From Halobacteriovoraceae bacterium (GTDB lineage Bacteria > Bdellovibrionota > Bacteriovoracia > Bacteriovoracales > Bacteriovoracaceae): a stretch of DNA of 46,158 nt. Below are positions 17,042 to 25,341 of the stretch, piece by piece. Made by a program: the position numbers and the translations under genes. How positions within the stretch are numbered: the stretch's first letter is position 1; each line of letters begins with the position of its first letter. Location: NCBI GenBank assembly GCA_018646195.1, contig JABGVH010000170.1, forward strand, positions 1-46,158. The letters run 5' to 3'. Below the pieces are notes generated by a model. That model ran no database searches. It saw nothing but the letters and a program-made list of their open reading frames with translations, and had not been told where the DNA came from.

Positions 17042-17281
17042 TCAATTTTCTGACTGATTTAAAAACTCGGATAACCGTTGAACTCCCCTATCAAGTGCTT
17101 CTTGCGGGTCATTTAAATTATAGAGAACATCTATATGGGCCCAAATCTTTTTGTTTTCTTTACTCACAATATCAATTTCGACATTAAAGGACTCGGTAAT
17201 TTTAGTAAGCGTCAGACGACCAATACGATAATCATCAGAGTCTAACTTAATAAAAAAATCTTTGGGGTATTCTTCTTTCAT
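17042..17281 (-). CDS. Short protein of unknown function
   Basis: The 79-residue soluble protein is mixed in charge with normal composition (FFIKLDSDDYRIGRLTLTK, then IDIVSKENKKIWAHIDVLY), with a C-terminal helix (EALDRGVQRLSEFL). No signal peptide or cysteine. The ATG at 17281 has an AGGA ribosome site 5 bases upstream. The opposite-strand frame (16999-17187) has poor composition and no ribosome site, so the minus frame is preferred. It is divergent from the YceI-like gene, 49 bases away. No family recognised. Confidence 0.6.
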   Translation of the reverse strand: MKEEYPKDFFIKLDSDDYRIGRLTLTKITESFNVEIDIVSKENKKIWAHIDVLYNLNDPQEALDRGVQRLSEFLNQSEN

Positions 17282-17330
17282 AAATCCTATTAGACTGACC
17301 TATATTTGTTTTACTAGTAGAGGAGACCTC

Positions 17331-17888
17331 GTGAATTTTCTTTTTACCCTTTTCTTTGCCACTCTGACCACAACCTCTTTAGCTTTTGGCAATTGTTATA
17401 AAGTGGCACCTAAAGACATTAAGATTAAATGGACCGCCTATAAGACTCCCGCAAAAATAGGAGTAAGCGGCCACCTCACTACGGTATCGGCCACAGGTCC
17501 TTTAAAAGGAAGCAGTCTTAAGGAAATCATTGTGGGAACCACCCTTAAAATTGCTGCTGATGGAAAATCAGTCAATAGTGGAAACCGACCTAGGGATAAA
17601 AAAATTGCTAAATTCTTTTTTAATGGAAAAGGCATCACTGCAAAAGTACTCAGTCTCAATGAGAAAAAGCTAGTAATCGCTGTTGTCATGCATGGCAAAG
17701 AAGTTAAAGTGAGCCTCGCTTCTAAGATTGATGGTCAATCTTTTAAGGCCCAAGGGCATTTAGATATTTTGGATTTCGCGATGAATAAGCAGCTCTCTGC
17801 TTTGAATAAGGCCTGCTTTGCAAAACACAAAGGCAAAACTTGGTCTGATGTCGCGATTGAACTCTCTGCCGACTTTACTTCCTGTTAG
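17331..17888 (+). CDS. YceI-like exported protein
   Basis: GTG at 17331, 5 bases after an AGAGGAGA ribosome site, gives 185 residues; in-frame codons upstream do not look like a signal peptide. The signal peptide is FLFTLFFATLTTTSLAFG. The mature part has the YceI-type lipocalin-like pattern: IKIKWTAYKTPAKIGVSGHL at the start and a cluster of amphipathic strands after. Relatives bind polyprenoids or similar lipids in the periplasm. Two cysteines (NCYKV near the mature N-terminus and the C-terminal SC), with another in KACFAKH. A second YceI-like gene lies at 18262. Confidence 0.75.
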   Translation: MNFLFTLFFATLTTTSLAFGNCYKVAPKDIKIKWTAYKTPAKIGVSGHLTTVSATGPLKGSSLKEIIVGTTLKIAADGKSVNSGNRPRDKKIAKFFFNGKGITAKVLSLNEKKLVIAVVMHGKEVKVSLASKIDGQSFKAQGHLDILDFAMNKQLSALNKACFAKHKGKTWSDVAIELSADFTSC

Positions 17889-17896
17889 GAAAATAT

Positions 17897-18265
17897 TTAT
17901 ATACCATCGATCCACTGGATAAGAGTCTGGTATTCGGTGTCGGGGATTTTAGGTTGATTCTTAGGCATCGTTCCCCCGGCATTCTGCTTCAAAATTTTGA
18001 TCAAGAGCGAGCCAGCACTATTCCCCGGTAAGACTTCTCCAGCATTAACCCAGTCATTATTTGTACAATAATTGGCCCATTTATCATGGTAGCCAGTATG
18101 GCAGTTTATACATCGGTCAGCTAGTACAAGGGTTGCATTAAAAAGAGTTGTATTGCTCGGATCAGCACAGGTCGTGATGGCGAATTTTGCATCCCCACTA
18201 TTGCTATTGAAAGTCTGGCCGCAGGAGATAAGTAATAAGAAAATTAAAAATACCAGTTTATTCAT
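17897..18265 (-). CDS. Haem-c-binding lipoprotein
   Basis: The 122-residue product has a lipoprotein signal peptide with lipobox LLISC (Cys at residue 16). A single CxxCH haem-attachment motif is in DRCINCHTGYHDKW, and the distal Met ligand is probably in GGTMPKN, 60 residues on. The fold matches small cytochrome c / planctomycete-type cytochrome domains found in outer lipoproteins. Two further Cys (TTCADP, NYCTNN) may pair. The start overlaps the end of the upstream YceI-like gene by 4 bases, so they are coupled. Likely function: periplasmic electron transfer; partner unknown. Confidence 0.8.
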   Translation of the reverse strand: MNKLVFLIFLLLISCGQTFNSNSGDAKFAITTCADPSNTTLFNATLVLADRCINCHTGYHDKWANYCTNNDWVNAGEVLPGNSAGSLLIKILKQNAGGTMPKNQPKIPDTEYQTLIQWIDGI

Positions 18266-18756
18266 CTTTCTACAGGTAGAGTCGCCACGATTTTGACCTC
18301 GTCTTTGACCCCGACTCCCATATATTTAAGACCTGAAAAATTAAATTCCTTTAAATGTAATTTAAAGGTGGCCCGGTAATATTTTTCACTTAATTTTTTA
18401 TAGGTAAATGAAATCTTCTTTTTGACACCCTTAATAACGATAAAGGCCTTCCCCATACCAGCTTTGCCTTTGATATTTGTGACAAGAACCTTGGGAAATT
18501 TTTTAGGCTCCATTTTTTTGACCGTGTGCTCATCACGAAGATCGAGACCAGTCTTAAAACGCTTTACTGAAACCGTAATTTTAGAGGCTGAAATTTGGTC
18601 TCCCTTCACTTTTACCTTACCTTTTGGCCTGGCATTTATTTCAAACGAACCAGCAGGAGATAAGGCGACATATACTTTAACTCCCTTCTTGGGACCGGCC
18701 ATGGAAACGGGAACTAAAAGCAGCGATAATAGGATAGTAAAGAGAATTTTCTTCAT
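18262..18756 (-). CDS. YceI-family periplasmic protein
   Basis: The signal peptide is MKKILFTILLSLLLVPVSMA. The mature part carries the YceI hallmark region: SVKRFKTGLDLRDEHTVKKM, then FPKVLVTNI, the strand pair typical of the lipocalin-like barrel. It ends KDEVKIVATLPVER. A GAGAGG ribosome site precedes the ATG at 18756. The haem lipoprotein is translated directly after it with a 4-base overlap. YceI domains paired with cytochromes are known from several bacteria, where the YceI barrel binds an isoprenoid such as ubiquinone; a quinone-linked role here is an inference. Confidence 0.85.
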   Translation of the reverse strand: MKKILFTILLSLLLVPVSMAGPKKGVKVYVALSPAGSFEINARPKGKVKVKGDQISASKITVSVKRFKTGLDLRDEHTVKKMEPKKFPKVLVTNIKGKAGMGKAFIVIKGVKKKISFTYKKLSEKYYRATFKLHLKEFNFSGLKYMGVGVKDEVKIVATLPVER

Positions 18757-18813
18757 AAATGCCTCTCAGAAAGTCAGTATTAAGTTTAGCAGAATTAATT
18801 GGAGTTCAGAATA

Positions 18814-19230
18814 TTATTCTAGGGAGGGCAAAGAATAACTACCCGTAACGATGGCCACCGCTGACTTTTCGCTGCCGCAATAGATTCTAACCTCGCAAAA
18901 AACTGTGCGTTTACCCCATTTTAGTATTTCTGCGTCACCGCGTAATACACTTGGCTTGGGGCGGCTTAGAAAGTTAATGGACATTTGTGAAGTGACTGCC
19001 ATTTCGCCGCCATTGCGAGAAAGTATCGCACAATACATAGCGGCATCAGCTACCGCCATAACCAGCGGCCCTGAAACGGTTCCACCTGGTCGAAGGTCGC
19101 TTTCTCTAGGAGTCATTTCTACCACAGCGCCAGTCTCATTAATCTCCACCACAGAAAACTGAGTTTCCAGCGCCAGAGGCAGGGCCTCTGATATCATTTT
19201 TTGAACTTCTGCTGCGCTTAAAAGAGACAT
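18814..19230 (-). CDS. PaaI-type hotdog thioesterase
   Basis: A single hotdog domain of 138 residues. The signature RPGGTVSGPLVMAVADAAMYCAI holds the central helix, and TSQMSINFLSRPKP the following strand, both typical of PaaI/4HBT acyl-CoA thioesterases. Two starts are possible: ATG at 19230 (a short AAGG lies only 2 bases upstream) and GTG at 19245. A weak TTGCAT-17-AAGAAT promoter ends 6 bases before the ATG, so this may be another leaderless gene. The substrate acyl-CoA cannot be named. Confidence 0.85.
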   Translation of the reverse strand: MSLLSAAEVQKMISEALPLALETQFSVVEINETGAVVEMTPRESDLRPGGTVSGPLVMAVADAAMYCAILSRNGGEMAVTSQMSINFLSRPKPSVLRGDAEILKWGKRTVFCEVRIYCGSEKSAVAIVTGSYSLPSLE

Positions 19231-19250
19231 AGCCTTATTCTTCACTTAAA

Positions 19251-19727
19251 ATGCCTTCTATGCAAACCTGTGTTCGAAAAATCCATTTCTGTTACGGCCA
19301 TCGTGTCAAAAACCACGAAAGCAAATGCGCCACTCTGCACGGTCACAATGGAGTGATTTGGGTCCATGCCACGCCAATTGAAGGTCTCGATAAGCTTGGA
19401 AGAGTAATTGATTTTTCCGTCTTAAAAGATAAGGTTGGTGGTTGGGTCGACCAATATTGGGATCACACAATGATTCTCTTTGAACAAGATACAGAAACTC
19501 TTGAATTAGTAAAAAAAGCCCCCTCCTTTAAAGAAGTATTTATACTTCCAAAAAATCCCACTGCCGAAAATTTGGCTGAATACTTGCTAAAAGAGATTTG
19601 CCCTAAAGTTCTTTCTGGTAGCGGGGTAATCGTACATAAAATTGTATTTTGGGAAACCGAGAATTGCTATGCTGAGCAGTCTCTCGATCCAAGTTCCCCT
19701 GAAATTAGAAGTTTATACGGAGCTTAA
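19251..19727 (+). CDS. queD: 6-carboxytetrahydropterin synthase (QueD family)
   Basis: Second enzyme of the queuosine/7-deazaguanine pathway, converting dihydroneopterin triphosphate to 6-carboxytetrahydropterin. The zinc His residues are in FCYGHRV and LHGHNG, the catalytic Cys in CATLHGHN, and the catalytic Asp/His in DQYWDHTMIL. NPTAENLAEYL is the conserved substrate-binding helix. At 158 residues it is slightly longer than E. coli QueD. The related eukaryotic-type pyruvoyl-tetrahydropterin synthase is less likely. No other que gene is in the window. The next frame begins 2 bases after the stop. Confidence 0.92.
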   Translation: MPSMQTCVRKIHFCYGHRVKNHESKCATLHGHNGVIWVHATPIEGLDKLGRVIDFSVLKDKVGGWVDQYWDHTMILFEQDTETLELVKKAPSFKEVFILPKNPTAENLAEYLLKEICPKVLSGSGVIVHKIVFWETENCYAEQSLDPSSPEIRSLYGA

Positions 19728-19729
19728 GG

Positions 19730-20812
19730 ATCAAAGATAAATTTTTAGGAATTTATAAAAAACATCAGACTCATATTCCAGTTCTATTTTTCATTCTAGG
19801 CTTCATCTTCGACATATTCACGCTAGGGAGAATTGACGACCTCTCGAATATCCTATCTCTTACCTTTTATATTTTAACTTGTACTTTTATCTTAATTTTA
19901 GAAATTTTAGAAATAGATACGAGCAATATTTCCAATTCTCACTTAGTGAAAATTTTTAAGTATCGGGACGAAATTTATCACTTCTTGCTAGGTGCCCTTC
20001 TCTCAGCATTTACTCTTTTCTTTTTAAAGTCCTCTTCGCTCTCCACTTCCTTTATTTTTATGGCGCTTTTGGTTAGCCTTCTTCTATTAAATGAGTTCGA
20101 ATTTTTTCAAGCTTTTGGCGCTATAATCAGGGCCTCACTTTTTAAACTATGCTTAGTCAGCTATTTTCTTTGTATGGTTCCTATATTGTTAGGCCAGATA
20201 GGTGTAGTCACCTTCTTTCTGTCACTATTTATTGCGGCCATCGCTATATTAGGATTACATTTCTATTTAAAAAAGAAACAAGTTACTAAAGAAAAGCTAA
20301 AACAGCTGATACTGATCCCAGCAGGAATAATCTTGGGAGCATTTGCAATTCTTTATCTTTTCAAGGCCATTCCCCCAGTACCATTATCGGTGCAATATAT
20401 TGGTGTCTACCACAAAGTTAAAAAACAAAGCGATGAATATCAGCTGACCTACACCAGGAGTAAATGGCTCTTTTGGCAAAATGGCGATCAAGACTTTGAG
20501 GCCTCTAAAGGAGATAAGGTTTATGTTTTTACTCGCATTTTTGCACCGGGAAATTTCGCCGATAAAATTTATCTAAGATGGATGAAAAAGAATCGGCAAG
20601 GAGATTGGGAAACTTCTGATCGAATCCCATTAAAAATTACTGGTGGTCGAGGAAAAGGATATCGAGGTTACGCCTATAAATCCAATTACCAACCAGGCCG
20701 GTGGAAAGTGATGGTCGAGACCTCAAACGCTCAGGAACTCGGCAGAATTAGTTTTGAAATAATTCCTAAAAATAATAAGCAACCTATCGAGCTTAAAACT
20801 GACATCCATTAA
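19730..20812 (+). CDS. DUF2914-domain membrane protein (no conventional start codon)
   Basis: The C-terminal DUF2914 domain (last 110 residues) is clear: YVFTRIFAPGNFADKIYLRW, then GYRGYAYKSNYQPGRWKVMV. Before it are about eight membrane helices. The first conventional start is GTG at 19946, but the frame is open and plainly coding back to about 19709. The segment IPVLFFILGFIFDIFTLGRI, found at the N-terminus of this family, lies entirely upstream of 19946. No ATG, GTG or TTG occurs there. An ATC at 19730, 7 bases after CGGAG, is the best candidate start and would give 360 residues. Otherwise the start codon is mutated or misread. Function of the family is unknown. Confidence 0.75.
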   Translation: MKDKFLGIYKKHQTHIPVLFFILGFIFDIFTLGRIDDLSNILSLTFYILTCTFILILEILEIDTSNISNSHLVKIFKYRDEIYHFLLGALLSAFTLFFLKSSSLSTSFIFMALLVSLLLLNEFEFFQAFGAIIRASLFKLCLVSYFLCMVPILLGQIGVVTFFLSLFIAAIAILGLHFYLKKKQVTKEKLKQLILIPAGIILGAFAILYLFKAIPPVPLSVQYIGVYHKVKKQSDEYQLTYTRSKWLFWQNGDQDFEASKGDKVYVFTRIFAPGNFADKIYLRWMKKNRQGDWETSDRIPLKITGGRGKGYRGYAYKSNYQPGRWKVMVETSNAQELGRISFEIIPKNNKQPIELKTDIH

Positions 20813-21634
20813 CTAGAGATCGCGCCTTCTAAATACCCAAGTAGCGATTAGAATCAATAAGGCCATAGTAAGAGCATAATGACCTACCTCAAATAAAATA
20901 TTTACTTCAAATGGCGTATCAAACAAAGTCGCACTACTAAACCGGTCGAGAATACTAGAATGCGGCAAAAAGAAATAAAGACCTAATGCTACGATTTTCA
21001 TAAAGCTTAAGTCATTCAACATTTCCGAAAATGGTAATGGATGTAAATTTCCTGCTGAAATCGACATTAATAAATACAGCATGCCAACGCCGATAAAAGT
21101 CACTAGTTTAGGAGTGAAAAATGAGAATAGTACTGCCAGAATAATTATAGGTAAAATAGCAAAACTATTTATAAGTACGGCTCCAAAGAAGGCCCCACCT
21201 TTTACTAGGGTTCCACTTGTTAGTGAAAAGCTAACCATTGCAAGAACTATCGAAAAAAGATAATACCCCATCACCATAAACCAGGTTCCAAAAATGCGGG
21301 CAAGTAAGTATTCGATACGCCTAATGGGAAAAGAGAGTAGCTGTGGAATAACATGGTTCTCAAAATCACTTTTAGTACAGTTACTTCCCAGTAAGACTGC
21401 TAGTCCAACACTCCAAAGGTTTATAAACCAGTAAAAGCCGATCATCGCCTTGTCACCAATTGCCATATCTTTCATCCCGAAGTCAGTTACTACTTTATCG
21501 TTAAGCAAGTTAATGACGACATTGGCGCCCAGGATCACGGCTACCGTAAAAGCTAAAATAAATAGCAGCATCTTATTTCTAAATTCTTTTTGAAGCGTAT
21601 TTGTGAATATAAGATAAGGTTTTTCTAAACTCAT
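20813..21634 (-). CDS. ABC-2-type transporter permease
   Basis: The 273-residue membrane protein has six hydrophobic helices (first LLFILAFTVAVILGANVVI; others near GFYWFINLWSVGLAVLLG and FAILPIIILAVLFSFFTP). The motif NTLQKEFRNKMLL at the start and FPIRRIEYLLARIFG between helices 2 and 3 are typical of NosY/YhfD-like ABC-2 permeases. It overlaps the ATPase gene by 4 bases, so the two form one exporter. The gene ends directly against the convergent DUF2914 gene. Substrate unknown. Confidence 0.88.
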   Translation of the reverse strand: MSLEKPYLIFTNTLQKEFRNKMLLFILAFTVAVILGANVVINLLNDKVVTDFGMKDMAIGDKAMIGFYWFINLWSVGLAVLLGSNCTKSDFENHVIPQLLSFPIRRIEYLLARIFGTWFMVMGYYLFSIVLAMVSFSLTSGTLVKGGAFFGAVLINSFAILPIIILAVLFSFFTPKLVTFIGVGMLYLLMSISAGNLHPLPFSEMLNDLSFMKIVALGLYFFLPHSSILDRFSSATLFDTPFEVNILFEVGHYALTMALLILIATWVFRRRDL

Positions 21635-22344
21635 TGAGAATTCTCCACTTTATCATAGAAGAAATCTTCTAGACTTTTACCTTCTAGTTCTGTTTTCAGG
21701 TTTCCTTTCGCGATAATTTTTCCCTTATTTAAAAGAATAAACTCATCACAGACCTGCTCCATCTCAGAAAGAATATGACTGTTTAATAAAACTGTTTTTC
21801 CTTGCTCCCTAAGGTCCTTAAAAAGTAATTTCAATTCGCGAATCCCTATCGCATCTAAACCAGAAAAAGGCTCGTCGAAAATCATTAAGTTTCCTTGGCA
21901 CATTAAAGTATTGGCTATGCCAGTCCTTTGTAATTGCCCCTTCGAAAGAGTGTTGATTTTCTTTTTTCTAAGTTCAGGAATTTTTAATTTTTCGAGGGCC
22001 TCGCCCACTCTTTGGTTTAGCTCTGAGCCCCGAAGCCCATGCATTTTCCCATAAAATGCGACGACCATCTCAACCGTATAATACGGGAAGAAAGAAAATT
22101 TTTCAGGTAGATAGGCCACCCCCTCTCTGGAAGCAGAAGAGGTTGAATTGATTCCATTAATTAAAATTTCACCACTATCAGGGGAAACCAAATCCAAAAG
22201 CGATTTTACAAATGTTGTCTTACCGGCACCATTTGGTCCCAATAGTGCAACAATTTTGGATGGCTCAACACTGATCGAAAAATCGCTCAAGGCTTGAGTA
22301 GCACCATAACTCTTAGAAACACCAGTTGCTTGAATTGCTGTCAT
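21631..22344 (-). CDS. ABC transporter ATP-binding protein
   Basis: Complete ABC ATPase: Walker A GPNGAGKTTF near residue 40, signature LSKGQLQRTGIA, Walker B LMIFDEPFSGLD, and the switch His in LLNSHILSEMEQV. The dimerising partner is the ABC-2 permease gene that follows with a 4-base overlap. The preferred start is ATG at 22344 (MTAIQATGVSKSYG), with GGAG 10 bases upstream; an ATG at 22362 would add six residues inside the previous gene. It belongs to the NosF/CcmA-like group of exporters. Likely cotranscribed with the upstream thioesterase. Confidence 0.93.
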   Translation of the reverse strand: MTAIQATGVSKSYGATQALSDFSISVEPSKIVALLGPNGAGKTTFVKSLLDLVSPDSGEILINGINSTSSASREGVAYLPEKFSFFPYYTVEMVVAFYGKMHGLRGSELNQRVGEALEKLKIPELRKKKINTLSKGQLQRTGIANTLMCQGNLMIFDEPFSGLDAIGIRELKLLFKDLREQGKTVLLNSHILSEMEQVCDEFILLNKGKIIAKGNLKTELEGKSLEDFFYDKVENSQ

Positions 22345-22345
22345 A

Positions 22346-22759
22346 TTATTTTTGCTCCACATTTCGGGGAACCCGATCTTCGGTAGTGGCCACGTAGGTG
22401 AAAATCCCCTCCGTCACTTTTACTCGTTCTGTATGATATTGACGGACTGCCCAAGCTTCAATTTTAGTTTGAATAGATGTCCGACCTACTTTGATAATTT
22501 CTGCATAACAACAAAGAACATCTCCGACAAAAACGGGCAGGTGAAAAGTCATAGCATCTACGGCAATTGTCACCGTTCTGCCTTTTGCCAACCTCTTTGT
22601 TGCTATTCCGCCTGCAATATCCATTTGAGAGAGGACCCAGCCGCCAAAAATATCACCATTGGGGTTGGTATCTGAAGGCATAGCAAGGGTTCGAATGACT
22701 AAATCACCCCGAGCGTCTTTATTATCAAGTAAATCTTCATCATCCGTTTTAGTATTCAT
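22346..22759 (-). CDS. Acyl-CoA thioesterase (YciA/BfiT-like hotdog)
   Basis: A 137-residue hotdog-fold enzyme. The pattern PSDTNPNGDIFGGWVLSQMD with the catalytic Asp, then AVDAMTFHLPVFVGDVL and IKVGRTSIQTKIEAW, is typical of YciA-type broad-range acyl-CoA thioesterases. The start at 22759 has an AAGAGAG ribosome site. The gene ends in a stop 2 bases before the ATG of the ABC ATPase, so the three genes 22759-20813 probably form one operon. The cellular role is likely lipid or CoA turnover. Confidence 0.92.
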   Translation of the reverse strand: MNTKTDDEDLLDNKDARGDLVIRTLAMPSDTNPNGDIFGGWVLSQMDIAGGIATKRLAKGRTVTIAVDAMTFHLPVFVGDVLCCYAEIIKVGRTSIQTKIEAWAVRQYHTERVKVTEGIFTYVATTEDRVPRNVEQK

Positions 22760-22797
22760 CTTTTTTCTCTCTTTTTTATAAGTTTAATCTGATTTAC

Positions 22798-25341
22798 TTA
22801 ATTTTGATAGAGCCATTCCCCTACCCGCGAACGTAAAACTCGAAATGTTGCTAAATATGAAACTAATAAACTTAAGCCTGTTACCGTGACTAAGAGGCCT
22901 AATGGCAATAGTGGCCGGAACGACCAAAGAGAATCAAAGAAGAGCATCGACACGATATAACTCACTCCTAATCCCAGGCTGATCCCCATTAAACTGGCTC
23001 CAAAACCAAGTATGAAGAATTCCAATAGAATAGTCTTATTTAGATCAGAGAAGGAAATTCCTAGCATTTTGAGTAGTACAATATCTTTTCTTCGGTCGAG
23101 AACTTGGTGTCCAACCAATGAATAGATTACCAGCAGCCCTACAAGTAGCGAGAGAATGGCCATAATTCTAAGGGCCCAACCCATTTGTTTAATTAAAAGC
23201 AGGACTCTTTTGATGACACGAGTTAAATCGACCATCGAAACATTTGGAAAATCCTTGAACATATCCATAGGCAGCAAAGTTCTTTGGTCCAAGTTTAATT
23301 GAGGTATCGCCGCAAGAAAGGTTTTAGGTGCTTCTTCCAAAACCCCTGGCTGGAAAACAATGAAAAAATTAGGCAGAAAACTTGTCCATCGAACCCTTCG
23401 AATATTGACGACTTTTCCTTTTACTAGCAAACCAAGAACATCAAACGTTAAAACGTCCCCAAGCCCTAGGTTAAGCCTTTTTGCATACCTGCGCTCTACC
23501 GAAATCTCGGCCACCTCATCTCCGTTACCGCCATACCTGCCACTAAAAGGAGTACCCTCCACAAGTTCTTCAGTATCAGATAGGCCCTTACGGTAAGTTA
23601 AATTTATACTGCGATTTCGGGAGCGTTGTTCTCGTTCCTCTTCTCTTGTCAGCGGACGACCCGTGGTAGAAATCTTAAATTCTTTACCGTTAATATCTTG
23701 AATTCGGGCCTGTACCATTGGAGAAACCCCGAGCAGCTCTACGTCTTTAGAAGATAGGTAAGCTTTTAATTTACTAACTTGTTCTTCTTGAATATCGAAT
23801 AAGAAAAAGCTTGGTGCCTTTCCGTCACTGGGGGTCTGTAGTTCATCCTCTAAATTATTATGCAATTGCGGAATAAGTGTCAAAAGCATGGCCCCAAGAG
23901 TAAGGGATATAAAAATAGAGAGAGTGCTAAACCGAAATCTCGCCATATTTTTCACGGCAAGAGAAAGATAGAGCTTAGGACTGGTTAGGTTTGAAATTTT
24001 ACCTAAAAGGTATAAACCAAGAGGATAAATTAAAATCCCTATTCCTAAAAATAACCCAAGGAAGAGACTCGCAATAATTATAGAATTCGATATATAGATA
24101 GCAAGAAGAAAGTAGAAGATGACCCAGGGAAGGAACCACATCCAGCCTTTCATTTGCTCCTTACTTGTCTTTGTAAATTCTTCCTGAAATAGATCTATGG
24201 GGTTCTCGTGCTGTGAGAATAGTAATGGTAGCCCTAGTAAAATATTTCCGACAGTCCCGACTCCGAAAGCAATGATTAGGCTTGAGGCATTGATCTGAAA
24301 AGGTAATTGAAATGGAAGGTAAAAGGAAACTAGATAATTCGTCAGAGGTATAAGTGCATAGCTAATTAATAATCCAAGAACACTCCCAGAAAACCCTAGT
24401 ATTGCGAGGTGCCAAAGGGACAGTTTAAAAATATCATTCCACACCATTCCAAGAGAATTTAATATCGCAAAATCTTTTCTTTTAATTTTTAAGTAGCTTC
24501 GAAATAAGTAAAACAAGCCAACACTCGCCAAGAAAAGTGCCACTAGTGAGACTAATCCAAGAAAGTCATTTAAATAATTGAGAACTCTCCCTACTTGCTG
24601 TCCCGCCTTTTTTGGTGAGGTGATCCAAAGTCCGGCATCTGGTAAATTCTCTCGGGTTGTTTCTTGAAGCTTCTCTAAATCGAGACCATCAGTAAATTGA
24701 TAATAATTTCCATACCAAACAGTACTTCCCTTTTGAATTAACTCTGTTCTTTTAATTCCCTCTTGGGATAGATAAATTCGAGAAGCAATAGAGCCCATTT
24801 GAAATGTCTGTTGGGTATCTTCGTCAATTACATCATCAATAATAAAGTTTTTATTCCCAATTTTTAGAGTATCCCCAACCTTTGAGTTTAGCTGTATTAA
24901 AAGCTCTGGATATACCCAAACCGAATTTGGCTTTAAAAATGAATCGAAAGGAACGTTTTTTGGATACAGGCCTTTTTCTCGGAGTTTCAAATGGCCGAAA
25001 AAAGGGAATCCATATTCGATGGCCCTAAGGTAGACCAAGCGAGAATATCCAGTTCCAGCAACCATTGAGAATAAGGCGGTAGTATTTGCAACCTTTGTCG
25101 CTTTAGGCAAATTACTTTCTAAATAATTTATCTCATCGCCTTTTAACTGCCTCCTGGCAGAGACACTAAAATCAGCCCCAAGAATTTGTTTTGATCGTTG
25201 ATCTAATACTTGGTTAAAAGAAAATTTGAAATTCTCAAGGGTTACTAAACCTAACATCGCAAGCGAAGAGTTAAATAGAAAGAAAAATACAAATCTTCGA
25301 TGATTCATTAATTCTTTAAGTGCAAACTTAGGTAGGTTCAA
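22798..25341 (-). CDS. FtsX-type ABC transporter permease (YbbP-like)
   Basis: The 847-residue membrane protein has the large YbbP/FtsX layout: an N-terminal helix (FVFFFLFNSSLAMLGLV), a periplasmic domain, a three-helix FtsX unit near residues 255-370, a middle pair of helices, a second periplasmic domain, and a final three-helix FtsX unit (about 725-835). The periplasmic parts lack cysteine. It overlaps the ATPase gene by 4 bases. Close relatives form a two-gene set with a LolD/YbbA-type ATPase and are thought to act as mechanotransmission exporters rather than channels. Next to a TesA-like gene as in E. coli. Confidence 0.88.
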   Translation of the reverse strand: MNLPKFALKELMNHRRFVFFFLFNSSLAMLGLVTLENFKFSFNQVLDQRSKQILGADFSVSARRQLKGDEINYLESNLPKATKVANTTALFSMVAGTGYSRLVYLRAIEYGFPFFGHLKLREKGLYPKNVPFDSFLKPNSVWVYPELLIQLNSKVGDTLKIGNKNFIIDDVIDEDTQQTFQMGSIASRIYLSQEGIKRTELIQKGSTVWYGNYYQFTDGLDLEKLQETTRENLPDAGLWITSPKKAGQQVGRVLNYLNDFLGLVSLVALFLASVGLFYLFRSYLKIKRKDFAILNSLGMVWNDIFKLSLWHLAILGFSGSVLGLLISYALIPLTNYLVSFYLPFQLPFQINASSLIIAFGVGTVGNILLGLPLLFSQHENPIDLFQEEFTKTSKEQMKGWMWFLPWVIFYFLLAIYISNSIIIASLFLGLFLGIGILIYPLGLYLLGKISNLTSPKLYLSLAVKNMARFRFSTLSIFISLTLGAMLLTLIPQLHNNLEDELQTPSDGKAPSFFLFDIQEEQVSKLKAYLSSKDVELLGVSPMVQARIQDINGKEFKISTTGRPLTREEEREQRSRNRSINLTYRKGLSDTEELVEGTPFSGRYGGNGDEVAEISVERRYAKRLNLGLGDVLTFDVLGLLVKGKVVNIRRVRWTSFLPNFFIVFQPGVLEEAPKTFLAAIPQLNLDQRTLLPMDMFKDFPNVSMVDLTRVIKRVLLLIKQMGWALRIMAILSLLVGLLVIYSLVGHQVLDRRKDIVLLKMLGISFSDLNKTILLEFFILGFGASLMGISLGLGVSYIVSMLFFDSLWSFRPLLPLGLLVTVTGLSLLVSYLATFRVLRSRVGEWLYQN

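Noticed and set aside
16999-17187. Plus-strand frame opposite the 79-residue gene
   Set aside because: Unusual composition and no ribosome site; the minus frame has both a ribosome site and normal composition.
19945-19948. GTG 19946 as start of the DUF2914 gene
   Set aside because: It would delete an N-terminal helix that the family conserves, and has no ribosome site.
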